From: UBA4246 sp045113695
GTDB lineage: Bacteria; Bacillota; Clostridia; Christensenellales; Aristaeellaceae
Assembly (NCBI GenBank): GCA_045113695.1
Contig: JBGUJG010000040.1
Coordinates: 1 to 64,000, forward strand
Reading direction: 5' to 3'
Length of the DNA: 64,000 bases
Part shown: one piece after another, positions 36,279 through 44,791 of the stretch
How the letters are laid out: each line of letters begins with the position of its first letter
How positions within the stretch are numbered: position 1 is the first letter of the stretch
The notes under the pieces: model-generated
What the model was told of the DNA's origin: nothing
Databases searched by the model: none
The model's input: only the letters and a program-made list of their open reading frames with translations
Position numbers and translations under genes: made by a program

Positions 36279-37370
36279 ATGGGCAGGCAGTACGCTGATC
36301 CGATTTTTGCACGGGAGAAGATCCGGCGCCGCCGCAGAGGTCCGGCGGTGGCGCTGCTGCTGACGGTCATCCTGGTCACCGCGGCGGCGCTGGTCAACGG
36401 GTTTATCAACCGGCAGGTACAGCTGATCCGCCAGTCCGTGACGATACCGTCCCTGTCCTCCTCGCTGGAGGGTTTTAAAATCCTGCATATCAGCGACCTG
36501 CACGGCGCCTCCTTCGGCCACGGCCAGGAGGGCATCGAGGCGGCCATCAAGTCGCTGCGGTATCACGCCGTCGTCATCAGCGGGGACAGCCTTTCCCCGG
36601 AAGGAAACGACGCCCAGCTGATGGAGCTGATCACGCTGATCGGCCGGAGCGTGCCGGTCTTTCTGGCGGCCGGAGACGAGGACCCGCCCCCGATCGTGTC
36701 TGTCCCGCACGCGGGCGATTCCGCCAAGGCGGAGTATATTCAGCGGGCCGAAAGCTTCGGTGCCGTCTATCTGGACGCGCCGTACGAGATTCAGGTGGGA
36801 AAATCCGTCCTCTGGTTCTGTCCGGCGCCTGTCTACGATATGGATGTGGACAATTCCCGCCGCTCCATGCAGGACAGTCAGCGGCAGCTGCTGAATCAGC
36901 CGGATTCCACGGAGAAAAGCGCGGCCCTCCAGGCGGTTGAATACTGGCTGGACCGGATCGACCGGACGGAGGAAGCCCTGCGGCGGATGAAGAGCGGGGA
37001 CTTCAAAATCTGCGTGACCCATGTGCCGTATTCGCAGGACGGCCTGGCCGAACTGCGCTACAGCGAGGCGGACGGGCTGCGCAACAACGCAAAACCGGTA
37101 TCCCTGGTCCTGGCCGGGCATTACAACAACGGCCAGTTCCTTCTGCCGCCGGCAGGGCCGGTCTGTATCCCGGGCTCCGTCGGCCTGTACGGGCAGGACA
37201 GGTGGTTTCCCGGCGGGAAGGGGCTGAGCGGGCTGAACACGCTGTACGGGATTTCCCAGTATATCAGCCCGGGCCTGGGCGCCGCCCGTGTGTACAGCCC
37301 CTGGTCCATCCGTTTTATGAACCCGCCGGCCGTGACGCTGATCACCCTGACCAGCAAGCTGGTTGACTGA
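36279..37370 (+). CDS. membrane-anchored metallophosphoesterase-like protein
   Basis: A 363-residue protein with a basic N-terminus (RRRRR near 17-21), one membrane segment (about 23-42) and an external calcineurin-like domain. The SDLHG and SGDS motifs, CVTHVP and LAGHYNNG match metal-binding blocks 1, 2, 4 and 5. The GNHE block is replaced by AAGDEDPPP, so a key Asn and His are missing and activity may be changed or lost. Relatives such as YkuE act on lipids or nucleotides at the membrane. It ends 23 bases before ppk1 and shares its promoter. Confidence 0.8.
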   Translation: MGRQYADPIFAREKIRRRRRGPAVALLLTVILVTAAALVNGFINRQVQLIRQSVTIPSLSSSLEGFKILHISDLHGASFGHGQEGIEAAIKSLRYHAVVISGDSLSPEGNDAQLMELITLIGRSVPVFLAAGDEDPPPIVSVPHAGDSAKAEYIQRAESFGAVYLDAPYEIQVGKSVLWFCPAPVYDMDVDNSRRSMQDSQRQLLNQPDSTEKSAALQAVEYWLDRIDRTEEALRRMKSGDFKICVTHVPYSQDGLAELRYSEADGLRNNAKPVSLVLAGHYNNGQFLLPPAGPVCIPGSVGLYGQDRWFPGGKGLSGLNTLYGISQYISPGLGAARVYSPWSIRFMNPPAVTLITLTSKLVD

Positions 37371-37393
37371 GAACAACAAAAGGACGGTTATTC

Positions 37394-39436
37394 ATGAAGA
37401 AGAGATACTTCAACCGTGAGCTCAGCTGGATCCGTTTCAACCGCCGCTGCCTGGAGGAAGCGGCCAATCCGGATAATCCGCTGCTGGAGAAGGGAAAATT
37501 CATTTCCATCTGCGAAAGCAACCTGGACGAGTTCTTCATGGTCCGGGTCGGCTCACTGGAGCGGGAGATCACCACCGGCAGCACCAAGACCGATATTTCC
37601 GGCATGACCCCATACGAGCAGCTGACGCAGATCGGGCTGGAAGTCCGCCAGCAGATCGCCCGGCAATACCAGATCCTCAACGAAATGTATCTGCCGGATC
37701 TGAAAAAGGCCGGGATTGTCTTTCTGCGCTTTCAGGAGCTGAACGAAGCGCAGCTGGCTTTCGCGCGGGACTTTTTTGACCGGGAGGTCGCCCCGCTGCT
37801 GACGCCGTACGCGATCGATCCGCGCAGGCCTTTCCCGCTGCTGGCCCCCAAATGCCTTCACCTGGCCATGCTGCTGCCGCAGAAAAACGCCGGCGCTTCC
37901 CTGCGCTTCAGCCTCATGCCGGTGCCCAAGAACCTCAAACGCTGCGTGCCCCTGCCGGCTCAGGAAGGCCGGGGCACGTTTATCCTGCTGGAAGACCTGA
38001 TCGTCGGCTGCGCGGAAAAGGTGCTCGGCGTCCGGCCGGTCTGCGCCCAGCCTTTCCGGCTGACCCGGAATCAGGATTTCTACTACAACGATTCCAACGC
38101 GGATACCCTGATCAGCGAAATGAAGCGGAACCTCAAGAAGCGCAAGTTCGGCCAGATCGTCCGCCTGGAGATCCCGGACAGCTTTGACAACCGCCTGCTG
38201 CTGCTGCTCAAAAAATACCTGGGCGTCGCCAACCGCGCCATTTTCCGGATCCCCGGCCCCATTGACCCGACTTATTTCATGAAGCAGATTTCCTCTCTGG
38301 AGGGCTGCGGCGACCTGTGCTTCGCGCCATTCACAGCCCATCTGGACGAACAGCTCAAACAGGGGATGGATATGTTTGAGCGGATCCGGGAGGGGGATCT
38401 GTTTTTCCATCATCCGTATGATTCCTTTGATGCGGTCATCCGTTTCCTGAAGGCCGCGGCGGACGATGAGGACGTGCTGGCCATCAAGCAGACCCTCTAC
38501 CGCGTCAGCGGCAGGAGCCAGATCGTCGACGCCCTTGTCCGTGCGGCCCAAAACGGCAAGCAGGTCACCGTGCTGGTGGAGATCCGCGCCCGTTTCGACG
38601 AGGAAAACAACATCAACTGGTGCGATTCCCTCGAAAAAGCCGGCTGCCACGTGATCTACGGCGTACCCAATTTCAAATGCCACAGCAAGATCACCCTGGT
38701 GCTCCGCCGGGAAAGCGGCAGCCTGCGCCGCTACGTGCATCTGGGCACAGGGAATTATAACGACGTGACGGCAAGCCTGTATACCGATATGGGCCTGCTG
38801 ACGGCGGACGAAGTCATCGGGGAGGACGCGGGAGCGTTTTTCAATATGGTGACCGGCTATACGGAGAATTCTTCCCTGACCAAGCTGGTCGCCTCGCCCG
38901 ACGATATCCGGGACAAACTGACCGACCTGATCGACGAGGAGATCGAGAACGCCGAAAAGGGCCTGATCTCCGGCATCACCATCAAATGCAACGGCTGCAC
39001 CGATAAAAAGATCATCAACCGCCTGTACAGGGCGGCCGACAGCGGCGTGCCGATCACGATGATCGTGCGCGGCCCCTGCTGTCTGTCCATCAAGGGGCGG
39101 GACAACATTCAGATCCGTTCGATTGTCGGCCGTTTTCTCGAGCATGCCCGATGCTATCTGTTCTGCCATGAGGGCGACCCGGTGATCTACCTGTCCAGCG
39201 CCGACCTGATGACCCGCAACCTCGACAAGCGGATCGAGCTGATGTTCCCGGTGGAGAACGAGGCGATCCGGCAGCGGATCCAGCGGGATATCCTCTTTGA
39301 GATTCAGGATAACGCCAAGGCGTGGATTCTGCAGGAAGACGGGGAATACCGGCGGGCCGACAGGACGGAGCCGGTCCAGAACGCGCAGGAAAGCAACATT
39401 TTTGCGGTTGACAATTCTTATTCGGGAGAATTATAA
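37394..39436 (+). CDS. ppk1: polyphosphate kinase Ppk1
   Basis: A 680-residue enzyme that makes polyphosphate from ATP and can run in reverse. N-terminal (RELSWIRFN), head and two phospholipase-D-like domains are present. His430 in FKCHSKIT is the residue expected to be phosphorylated. Length fits the family (about 690). It forms an operon with the membrane metallophosphoesterase. The final codons overlap a strong promoter that drives the downstream T-box leader. Ppx is encoded at 10222-11136. Confidence 0.97.
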   Translation: MKKRYFNRELSWIRFNRRCLEEAANPDNPLLEKGKFISICESNLDEFFMVRVGSLEREITTGSTKTDISGMTPYEQLTQIGLEVRQQIARQYQILNEMYLPDLKKAGIVFLRFQELNEAQLAFARDFFDREVAPLLTPYAIDPRRPFPLLAPKCLHLAMLLPQKNAGASLRFSLMPVPKNLKRCVPLPAQEGRGTFILLEDLIVGCAEKVLGVRPVCAQPFRLTRNQDFYYNDSNADTLISEMKRNLKKRKFGQIVRLEIPDSFDNRLLLLLKKYLGVANRAIFRIPGPIDPTYFMKQISSLEGCGDLCFAPFTAHLDEQLKQGMDMFERIREGDLFFHHPYDSFDAVIRFLKAAADDEDVLAIKQTLYRVSGRSQIVDALVRAAQNGKQVTVLVEIRARFDEENNINWCDSLEKAGCHVIYGVPNFKCHSKITLVLRRESGSLRRYVHLGTGNYNDVTASLYTDMGLLTADEVIGEDAGAFFNMVTGYTENSSLTKLVASPDDIRDKLTDLIDEEIENAEKGLISGITIKCNGCTDKKIINRLYRAADSGVPITMIVRGPCCLSIKGRDNIQIRSIVGRFLEHARCYLFCHEGDPVIYLSSADLMTRNLDKRIELMFPVENEAIRQRIQRDILFEIQDNAKAWILQEDGEYRRADRTEPVQNAQESNIFAVDNSYSGEL

Positions 39437-39437
39437 T
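39408..39437 (+). promoter_or_regulatory. strong promoter of the cysteine T-box operon
   Basis: Full consensus TTGACA (39408-39413) and TATAAT (39432-39437) with 18-base spacing. The -10 box includes the ppk1 stop codon. Confidence 0.85.
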
Positions 39438-39443
39438 ATCCAT

Positions 39444-39650
39444 ATGCCGTGAAGGAGAAAAAATTCCTTTCACCGCTGCCGCCAAGAGAGGGCCGCCCGC
39501 TGGCTGGGAGGCTGCCCGCGGCAGGAAGGAAAGTGCGCTCCGGAGCATGGGCGGAGGAAATGCCGCCCCGCTGGCCGCGTTACCGGCCGACCGGTATTCT
39601 TTAAGTGGATGCAAGCTTTGAGCCTGTCTTAAAAAGTCAGGCTTTTTTCT
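39444..39650 (+). ncRNA. T-box riboswitch leader, cysteine specifier
   Basis: The untranslated leader between the promoter and cysE carries T-box features in order. They are an AGAGAG bulge (39485-39490), a distal-loop-like GGCTGGGAGGC (39502-39512), a specifier region AAAGTGCGC with codon UGC for cysteine (39534-39536), GGAGC (39542-39546), the CGTTACC stem (39578-39584), a UGGA tRNA-acceptor-binding site (39606-39609) and a terminator. The usual UGGNACC box is degenerate: UGGA is followed by UGC. Uncharged tRNA-Cys, whose expected acceptor end UCCA pairs with UGGA, would prevent termination and turn on cysE and cysS. The downstream genes agree with the specifier. The 5' end is inferred from the promoter. 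Confidence 0.8.
39621..39648 (+). terminator. T-box terminator hairpin
   Basis: AGCCTG (39621-39626) pairs with CAGGCT (39638-39643), followed directly by a T-run. It is the regulated terminator of the leader. Confidence 0.8.
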
Positions 39651-39763
39651 TTCATCATGATTTGTATCTGATCCATATGCGGACGGGCACGGATCAGGGG
39701 AGAACCAGTATCAGCCGCCGGTTCCGGCAGACAGGCGCCGGCCGGACCGCAGCAGGAGGCATC

Positions 39764-40432
39764 ATGTTCCGTACGCTGAAGGAAGACATCGAAACGGTCC
39801 TTTCCAGGGACCCGGCCGCGCACAGCAGGTGGGAAGTCCTGCTGTGCTATCCGGGGGTCAAGGCGATCCGCAGCCACCGGCGGGCCCACCGGGCCTATGA
39901 AAAGGGCCATATCATCTACGCGCGCTGGATCAGCCAGCGGGCCAGACGCCGCACCGGGATCGAGATCCACCCCGGAGCGGTCATCGGAAAGCGCCTGTTT
40001 ATCGACCACGGCTCCGGCGTCGTCATCGGGGAAACGACGGTGATCGGAGATGATGTGACCCTGTATCAGGGGGTTACCCTCGGCGGCACCGGCAAGGATA
40101 CCGGCAAACGCCACCCGACGATCGGCAGCCATGTGACGGTCGGCGCCGGGGCAAAGGTGCTCGGGCCGATTACCCTGGGGGATCACGTGAAGGTCGGCGC
40201 CGGGGCCATCGTGCTGCGTGACGTGCCGGATCACTGTACCGTGGTCGGCAACCCCGGCCGCATCGTTCGGCAGAAGGGCAAAGCACCGGAGATCGATCTG
40301 GAGCACGGCAACCTGCCCGATCCGGTGCTCGAACGTTTCAACCAGCTTTCCGCCCGCGTCGCCGCGCTGGAAAAGCAATGCGCCATGAATGAAGTCCGAC
40401 AGGAGGTAGACGAAAATGAAAGTGTACAATGA
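39764..40432 (+). CDS. cysE: serine O-acetyltransferase
   Basis: A 222-residue cytosolic enzyme that acetylates serine with acetyl-CoA, the first step of cysteine synthesis. The short N-terminal helical region is followed by left-handed beta-helix hexapeptide repeats (for example IHPGAVIG, IDHGSGVVIGET) with the catalytic DHG histidine and the GGTGKDTGKRHP loop. ATG 39764 has GCAGGAGGC upstream; an earlier start would lie in the T-box terminator. It overlaps cysS by 17 bases, so both are co-translated under T-box control. Confidence 0.95.
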   Translation: MFRTLKEDIETVLSRDPAAHSRWEVLLCYPGVKAIRSHRRAHRAYEKGHIIYARWISQRARRRTGIEIHPGAVIGKRLFIDHGSGVVIGETTVIGDDVTLYQGVTLGGTGKDTGKRHPTIGSHVTVGAGAKVLGPITLGDHVKVGAGAIVLRDVPDHCTVVGNPGRIVRQKGKAPEIDLEHGNLPDPVLERFNQLSARVAALEKQCAMNEVRQEVDENESVQ

Positions 40433-41819
40433 CGCCACCCGCAGAAAAGAAGAACTGGTGCCCATCCACGAGGGCGAGATCCGCATGTATTCCTGCGGGC
40501 CGACCGTCTATGACTATTTCCATATCGGCAACGCCCGTCCCTTCATCATGTTCGATATTCTGCGCAGGTACCTGGAGTACAAAGGCTTCAAGGTCACCTT
40601 CGTGCAGAATTTCACGGATATTGACGACAAGATGATCCGCCGGGCCAACCAGGAGGGGATCACCGTCAAGGAACTGGGCGACCGCTTTATCGACGAGTAC
40701 TTCAAAGACGCCCTGGCCCTGGGAATCCATCCGGCCACCATTCATCCGCGCGCGACCGAGCATATCGGGGACATTATCAGGCTGATCAAAAGGCTGGAAG
40801 GCAACGGCCTGACCTATACGGTCAACGGGGATGTCTATTTCGACACCCGCGCCTTCCCCGGCTACGGAAAACTGTCCGGCCAGAACATGGACGATCTGGA
40901 AGCCGGCGCCCGCATCGACGTGGACAACGACAAAAAGCATCCGGCGGATTTTGCCCTGTGGAAGGCAGCCAAGCCGGGCGAGCCGAGCTGGAACAGTCCC
41001 TGGGGCCCCGGCCGGCCGGGCTGGCACATTGAGTGCTCCGCCATGAGCATGAAGTACCTGGGGGAAACCTTCGATATCCACACCGGCGGGAAGGACCTGC
41101 TTTTCCCGCACCATGAAAACGAGGTCGCCCAGGCGGAGGGAGCGACAGGGAAGCCTTTCGTGCATTACTGGATGCACAACGGATTCATCAACATTGACAA
41201 CGAAAAGATGTCCAAGTCAAAGGGAAATTTCTTCACCATCCGGGATATCCTGAAGGAGTTTTCCGCCGAGGATGTCCGCTTCTTCATGCTCAGCGCCCAT
41301 TACAGAAGCCCGCTCAATTTCTCCCGGGACATGATCGCCCAGGCCCACGCTTCCCTGACCCGCCTGTACACGGCCAGGGACCAGATGATTTTCCTGCGCG
41401 CCAACGCCGCGGCCAAAGCGCTGACGGCGGAGGAAGAAGCCCTGCTGGAGCGGATGAACGGCTACGCCGCCCGGTTTGAAGAAGCCATGGATGACGACCT
41501 GAATACCGCGGACGCGCTGGGCGCGCTGTTCCAGCTGGTACAGGACGCCAACACCAGCCTGAACCAGGCATCATCCCTGCGCGCGGTGGACGGATGCCTT
41601 CAGACCCTGCTCAAACTGACGGATATCCTGGGCATTCTGATGCAGAAGGCCGAAGAAAAGCTGCCGGATGAAATCCAGGCCCTGGTGGACCAGCGCGCCG
41701 CCGCACGGAAAGAAAAGCGCTGGGCGGATTCTGACAGCCTGCGGGATCAGCTGAAGGAAAAAGGCTATATCGTGGAGGACACCGCGCAGGGCCAGAAGGT
41801 CCGCCGGCAGATTCAGTGA
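40416..41819 (+). CDS. cysS: cysteinyl-tRNA synthetase
   Basis: A 467-residue class I aminoacyl-tRNA synthetase that charges tRNA-Cys. The HIGH-type motif is FHIGNARP near residue 37 and the KMSKS motif is intact near residue 267. Zinc ligands are visible in SCGPTVYD, HIECSA and HHENE. ACAGGAGGT precedes the ATG inside cysE. It is the direct target of the cysteine T-box. Confidence 0.97.
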   Translation: MKVYNDATRRKEELVPIHEGEIRMYSCGPTVYDYFHIGNARPFIMFDILRRYLEYKGFKVTFVQNFTDIDDKMIRRANQEGITVKELGDRFIDEYFKDALALGIHPATIHPRATEHIGDIIRLIKRLEGNGLTYTVNGDVYFDTRAFPGYGKLSGQNMDDLEAGARIDVDNDKKHPADFALWKAAKPGEPSWNSPWGPGRPGWHIECSAMSMKYLGETFDIHTGGKDLLFPHHENEVAQAEGATGKPFVHYWMHNGFINIDNEKMSKSKGNFFTIRDILKEFSAEDVRFFMLSAHYRSPLNFSRDMIAQAHASLTRLYTARDQMIFLRANAAAKALTAEEEALLERMNGYAARFEEAMDDDLNTADALGALFQLVQDANTSLNQASSLRAVDGCLQTLLKLTDILGILMQKAEEKLPDEIQALVDQRAAARKEKRWADSDSLRDQLKEKGYIVEDTAQGQKVRRQIQ

Positions 41820-42394
41820 AACGGGACAGGGAAGTACATTTTGCCCCGGAAGAAGAAAGAGCGCTGAACGAGCTGAGGGCGGAATACCGGAAACTGCTCT
41901 TGGAAAAAGAGAACAGGGGCAGCCGTCCGTCCGTCAGGATCCGGCCGCCGAAGGTCCTGTCAGGAAACGCCGGACGGATGCTGACAGCCGGGCTGCTGGC
42001 CGTCAGCGTCATCTGCCTGCTGGCCGCGGCGGTCATGCTTTACAGGACATTTCTGCCCCTGCCCGCCCCGGCGGCGTATTCTGCCGCCCATGCAGCTCCG
42101 GCGGAGCGGCTGGTCCTTCCGCCGCCTGAGGATTTTCCGGACGACGGGGTCATGATCAACACGGCCGGTCCGGACCAGCTGATCCTCCTGCCGGGCGTCG
42201 GCCCGGTGCTTGCGGAACGGATCATCGAAGAAAGAGAAAAAAATGGATACTTCCGTCTGCCGGAAGACCTGCTGGCTATCCGGGGCATCGGAACCGCTGC
42301 GCTTAAAAAACTGCGGCCGCTGATCTCCTTCGCCGTACCGGAAGAGTCAGCATGCCCCGATCTGCCGGGCGGCGCGGAGGAAACGGCGGAATAA
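41816..42394 (+). CDS. ComEA-like membrane-anchored helix-hairpin-helix protein
   Basis: A 192-residue protein with a charged N-terminus, a membrane segment (about 60-83) and a C-terminal pair of helix-hairpin-helix motifs (LPGVGPVLAERI and IRGIGTAALKKL), which bind DNA without sequence preference. This is the plan of ComEA, the DNA receptor for uptake in competence, although the N-terminal cytoplasmic region of about 55 residues is long. The start is GTG overlapping the cysS stop (GTGA). No comEC or other competence gene lies in the window. A general DNA-binding membrane role is equally possible. Confidence 0.7.
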   Translation: MKRDREVHFAPEEERALNELRAEYRKLLLEKENRGSRPSVRIRPPKVLSGNAGRMLTAGLLAVSVICLLAAAVMLYRTFLPLPAPAAYSAAHAAPAERLVLPPPEDFPDDGVMINTAGPDQLILLPGVGPVLAERIIEEREKNGYFRLPEDLLAIRGIGTAALKKLRPLISFAVPEESACPDLPGGAEETAE

Positions 42395-42471
42395 GGCGCC
42401 GCAGCGCAAAAAGAGCTGCCGCAGCGCATCGGCTGCAGCAGCCCTTCTCATGGCAGGAAACCCTGAAAGTA

Positions 42472-43089
42472 TTATTCGATCGTGACGTCTGACAGGGAAC
42501 AAAGCGGGAAAACGGTGGTTTCAAGGGAATCCATGTCCTGCACGGTGACCTGCCAGTTTTCTTCCGGCAGAGGCTCTTCGGCGTTCGCGGCGGCGCTTCT
42601 GAGTACAGCCCTGCCTTCCCGTTCGATCCGAAGCAGGGTCATGCGGGAATAATGCGTTCCGGAAGCCTGGAAGGATACGGACTTTCCTTCTGCGGCGGCC
42701 CGTTCGAGCAGCATCAGCTTTTCGGCGTCCGAACCGGCAAGCGGCGGTTCCTGGCATATGGGGATCAGGGCGCCGATTTTGTTCAGGAGCCGGCAGATGG
42801 TTTCAGCGGGAAGGGACAGATTTTTAATGACGCTTTCGGCCAGAAGATCGACTTCTTCCCGGACAAACTCGTGCTGATAATACCATCCGCGCTGGTACCG
42901 CAGCGGATAGCCGGCGTTGATCAGGTCTTCGATATTGTGGCGAAGGCTTTTCCGGTCCACCTTCAGGCCGTAATCCTTTTCCAGCAGGGCAAGCAGAGGG
43001 GCCTGCATCAGGCGGTGGTGTTCATCGGTATATCTCCGAAGGATTTCGAGAACCGCGACGATCAGCATTTTTTTAGGGTTAGACGGCAT
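42472..43089 (-). CDS. WYL-type transcriptional regulator-like protein
   Basis: A 205-residue protein. Residues about 1-75 form a winged-helix-like region whose LLEKDYGLKVDRKSLRHN resembles the helix of WYL-family regulators; a degenerate WYL-like beta region follows. It lacks the clear WYL triplet and the C-terminal WCX extension, so it is a short form. ATG 43089 has GGAGG at good distance. A promoter with a palindrome near the start of transcription lies just upstream, which fits autoregulation. It is divergent from birA. Confidence 0.6.
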   Translation of the reverse strand: MPSNPKKMLIVAVLEILRRYTDEHHRLMQAPLLALLEKDYGLKVDRKSLRHNIEDLINAGYPLRYQRGWYYQHEFVREEVDLLAESVIKNLSLPAETICRLLNKIGALIPICQEPPLAGSDAEKLMLLERAAAEGKSVSFQASGTHYSRMTLLRIEREGRAVLRSAAANAEEPLPEENWQVTVQDMDSLETTVFPLCSLSDVTIE

Positions 43090-43118
43090 CAGATAAGCCT
43101 CCGTTTCAAGCAAATCTA

Positions 43119-43133
43119 CATGCGTTCCGCATG
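43119..43133. promoter_or_regulatory. palindrome at the regulator's transcription start, candidate operator
   Basis: CATGCG and CGCATG are separated by TTC, just downstream of the minus-strand -10 box at 43139-43144. This is a good place for a repressor to act. Confidence 0.4.
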
Positions 43134-43138
43134 CGTCT

Positions 43139-43167
43139 ACTTTATCATACAAATAATGAAATGTCAA
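43139..43167 (-). promoter_or_regulatory. promoter of the WYL-type regulator gene
   Basis: Minus-strand TTGACA (43162-43167) and TAAAGT (43139-43144) have a 17-base spacer in an AT-rich stretch. Confidence 0.7.
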
Positions 43168-43289
43168 TCCGTACAACAATCCGCAAGCATAAAAAATAAG
43201 AAGCAAACAAACCGATAATGAAGCGTATATTACTGGTAAATCAGCACAATTATACGTTTTCCAAATTGCGGGGATGAGATGATTTTTTT

Positions 43290-43318
43290 TTGAATCATGA
43301 GCTGAACAAAGATATATC
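43290..43318 (+). promoter_or_regulatory. promoter candidate for birA
   Basis: TTGAAT (43290-43295) and TATATC (43313-43318) are spaced by 17 bases, about 35 bases before the start codon. The AT-rich gap 43090-43353 holds no gene. Confidence 0.45.
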
Positions 43319-43353
43319 TATACTGAAATATCCTACAATTCGGAGGAGCAGGT

Positions 43354-44322
43354 ATGTCAGAACTCAGACAGCGGGTGCTGCTGTCACTCAAAAAAAACCA
43401 GGGGCAATATCTTTCCGGCGAAGCGCTGGCCAGGGAATGCGGGGTCTCCCGCGCAGCTGTCTGGAAATCGATCCGTACCCTGACAGAAGAAGGCTGCCGG
43501 ATCGAAGCGGTACCCCGGCTGGGATACAGGCTGCGGGCGGATGCAGATCTTCTCAGGGCCGATGAAATCCGCCTGCGCCTTTCGGAACTGGGGACGCCGG
43601 CGGATGTGTTCTGTTTTTCCTCAATTGACTCCACCAATTCAGAAGCCCGGAGGCGGGCGCAGGAACTGGCGGGTCCTGCCCTGTTCGCTGCGGAAACGCA
43701 GACGGCTGGGCGCGGCAGGCAGGGCCACAGCTTTTTCTCTCCGGAAGGAACCGGCCTGTATATGACGGTGGCCCTGCCGGTCCGCCTGCCCCTGAAAGAC
43801 GCGGCGCTCGCCACGCAGGCGATGGCGGTCGCCGCCCTGCTTGCGGTCCGGGACATGGGCGGCCCGCAGCTTGGGATCAAGTGGGTGAATGATTTGTATT
43901 TTCAGGGGAAAAAGGTGGCCGGGATCCTGACGGAAGCGATCTCTGACCTGGAAAGCGGTCAGACGGCCCTGCTGCTTTGCGGGATCGGGTACAACCTGAC
44001 TACGTCTGTTTTTCCGGACGAACTGCAGGAAAAGGCGGGCGGCATCGGCCGCCTGAACCGCAATGAGCTGGCGGCCCGGACGGCGGCCTGCTTTCTGCGC
44101 CTGGCTTCCGTTCTTCCGGATACCTCACTGTGGATGGACACGTACCGGGAGCATTCGCTCGTGATTGGCCGCGGCCTTTCTTTTGTCCAGAACGGGCAGA
44201 CTTTCCGCGCGATGGGGGAGAGGATCGATGACCGGGGCGCCCTGGTGGTCCGCCTGGCGGACAGCAGCCTCAGAACCCTGGTCTCCGGGGAAATCAGTAT
44301 TCTGCCGGACAGCCTGAAATGA
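43354..44322 (+). CDS. birA: bifunctional biotin-protein ligase and biotin operon repressor BirA
   Basis: A 322-residue enzyme that activates biotin with ATP and attaches it to carboxylase carrier domains. The N-terminal ~60 residues are a winged helix (LARECGVSRAAVWKSI), so it can also repress biotin genes. The catalytic domain has GRGRQGH, the biotinyl-AMP loop, and KWVNDLYF; a small C-terminal SH3-like domain follows. GGAGGAG precedes the ATG. No biotin gene or carboxylase lies in the window. Confidence 0.95.
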   Translation: MSELRQRVLLSLKKNQGQYLSGEALARECGVSRAAVWKSIRTLTEEGCRIEAVPRLGYRLRADADLLRADEIRLRLSELGTPADVFCFSSIDSTNSEARRRAQELAGPALFAAETQTAGRGRQGHSFFSPEGTGLYMTVALPVRLPLKDAALATQAMAVAALLAVRDMGGPQLGIKWVNDLYFQGKKVAGILTEAISDLESGQTALLLCGIGYNLTTSVFPDELQEKAGGIGRLNRNELAARTAACFLRLASVLPDTSLWMDTYREHSLVIGRGLSFVQNGQTFRAMGERIDDRGALVVRLADSSLRTLVSGEISILPDSLK

Positions 44323-44335
44323 GCGGAGAAAACGC

Positions 44336-44364
44336 TTGCCAACGGATGCAAAATCATATACAAT
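44336..44364 (+). promoter_or_regulatory. promoter of the desulfoferrodoxin gene
   Basis: TTGCCA (44336-44341) and TACAAT (44359-44364) are separated by 17 bases, 49 bases before the start codon. Confidence 0.6.
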
Positions 44365-44372
44365 GAAAATAG

Positions 44373-44396
44373 AAAAAAGCCCGGAGCAAACCGGGC
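44373..44396 (-). terminator. hairpin in the desulfoferrodoxin 5' leader, terminator-like on the minus strand
   Basis: GCCCGG (44379-44384) and CCGGGC (44391-44396) form a stem. A6 at 44373-44378 gives a T-run only on the minus strand, so it would stop transcription running leftward toward birA. On the plus strand it is a hairpin in the untranslated leader. Confidence 0.35.
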
Positions 44397-44413
44397 CGGT
44401 CAGGAGGACATGT

Positions 44414-44788
44414 ATGGAGATGAGATTTTTCCGCTGCAAAAAGTGCGGACAGATGGCGGCGCTGCTGAAAGCGTCCAGATGCCCGGTATGCTGCTGCGGC
44501 GAGCCGATGGAAGAGCTGACTGCCGGAACGACGGAAGCATCCAGGGAGAAGCATATTCCGGTGCTGGAGGTCCGGGACGGCAGGGCGTATGTTTCGGTCG
44601 GGTCTGCGCCGCATCCGATGCTCGAAGAGCATTATATCGAATGGGTCGCCCTGTCGACCAATCTGGGCAATCAGCGCAAGGCGCTTGCCCCGGGCATGGA
44701 GCCCAGGGTCGTTTTCGCCCTTCTTCCGGGGGAAGAGGTCCTGGCGGTCTATGCGTACTGCAATCTTCACTCCCTTTGGAAGGCATAA
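44414..44788 (+). CDS. dfx: desulfoferrodoxin (superoxide reductase)
   Basis: A 124-residue iron protein that reduces superoxide to peroxide without making oxygen, a common defence of strict anaerobes. The N-terminal desulforedoxin centre has CKKC and the CCC segment before GEPM. The C-terminal catalytic centre has the histidines in EKHIP, HPM and EEHYIEW, and the Cys and His of CNLH. A glutamate stands before the first histidine as in active enzymes. ATG 44414 follows AGGAGG by six bases. The next gene starts three bases after its stop. Confidence 0.92.
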   Translation: MEMRFFRCKKCGQMAALLKASRCPVCCCGEPMEELTAGTTEASREKHIPVLEVRDGRAYVSVGSAPHPMLEEHYIEWVALSTNLGNQRKALAPGMEPRVVFALLPGEEVLAVYAYCNLHSLWKA

Positions 44789-44791
44789 AAC

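Noticed and set aside
39444..39650. RNase P RNA or 6S RNA as the identity of the structured leader
   Set aside because: A GGAAAGT segment resembles RNase P, but its other conserved blocks are missing and the length is too short. Specifier UGC, CGTTACC and UGGA in order, with cysE-cysS downstream, fit a T-box better.
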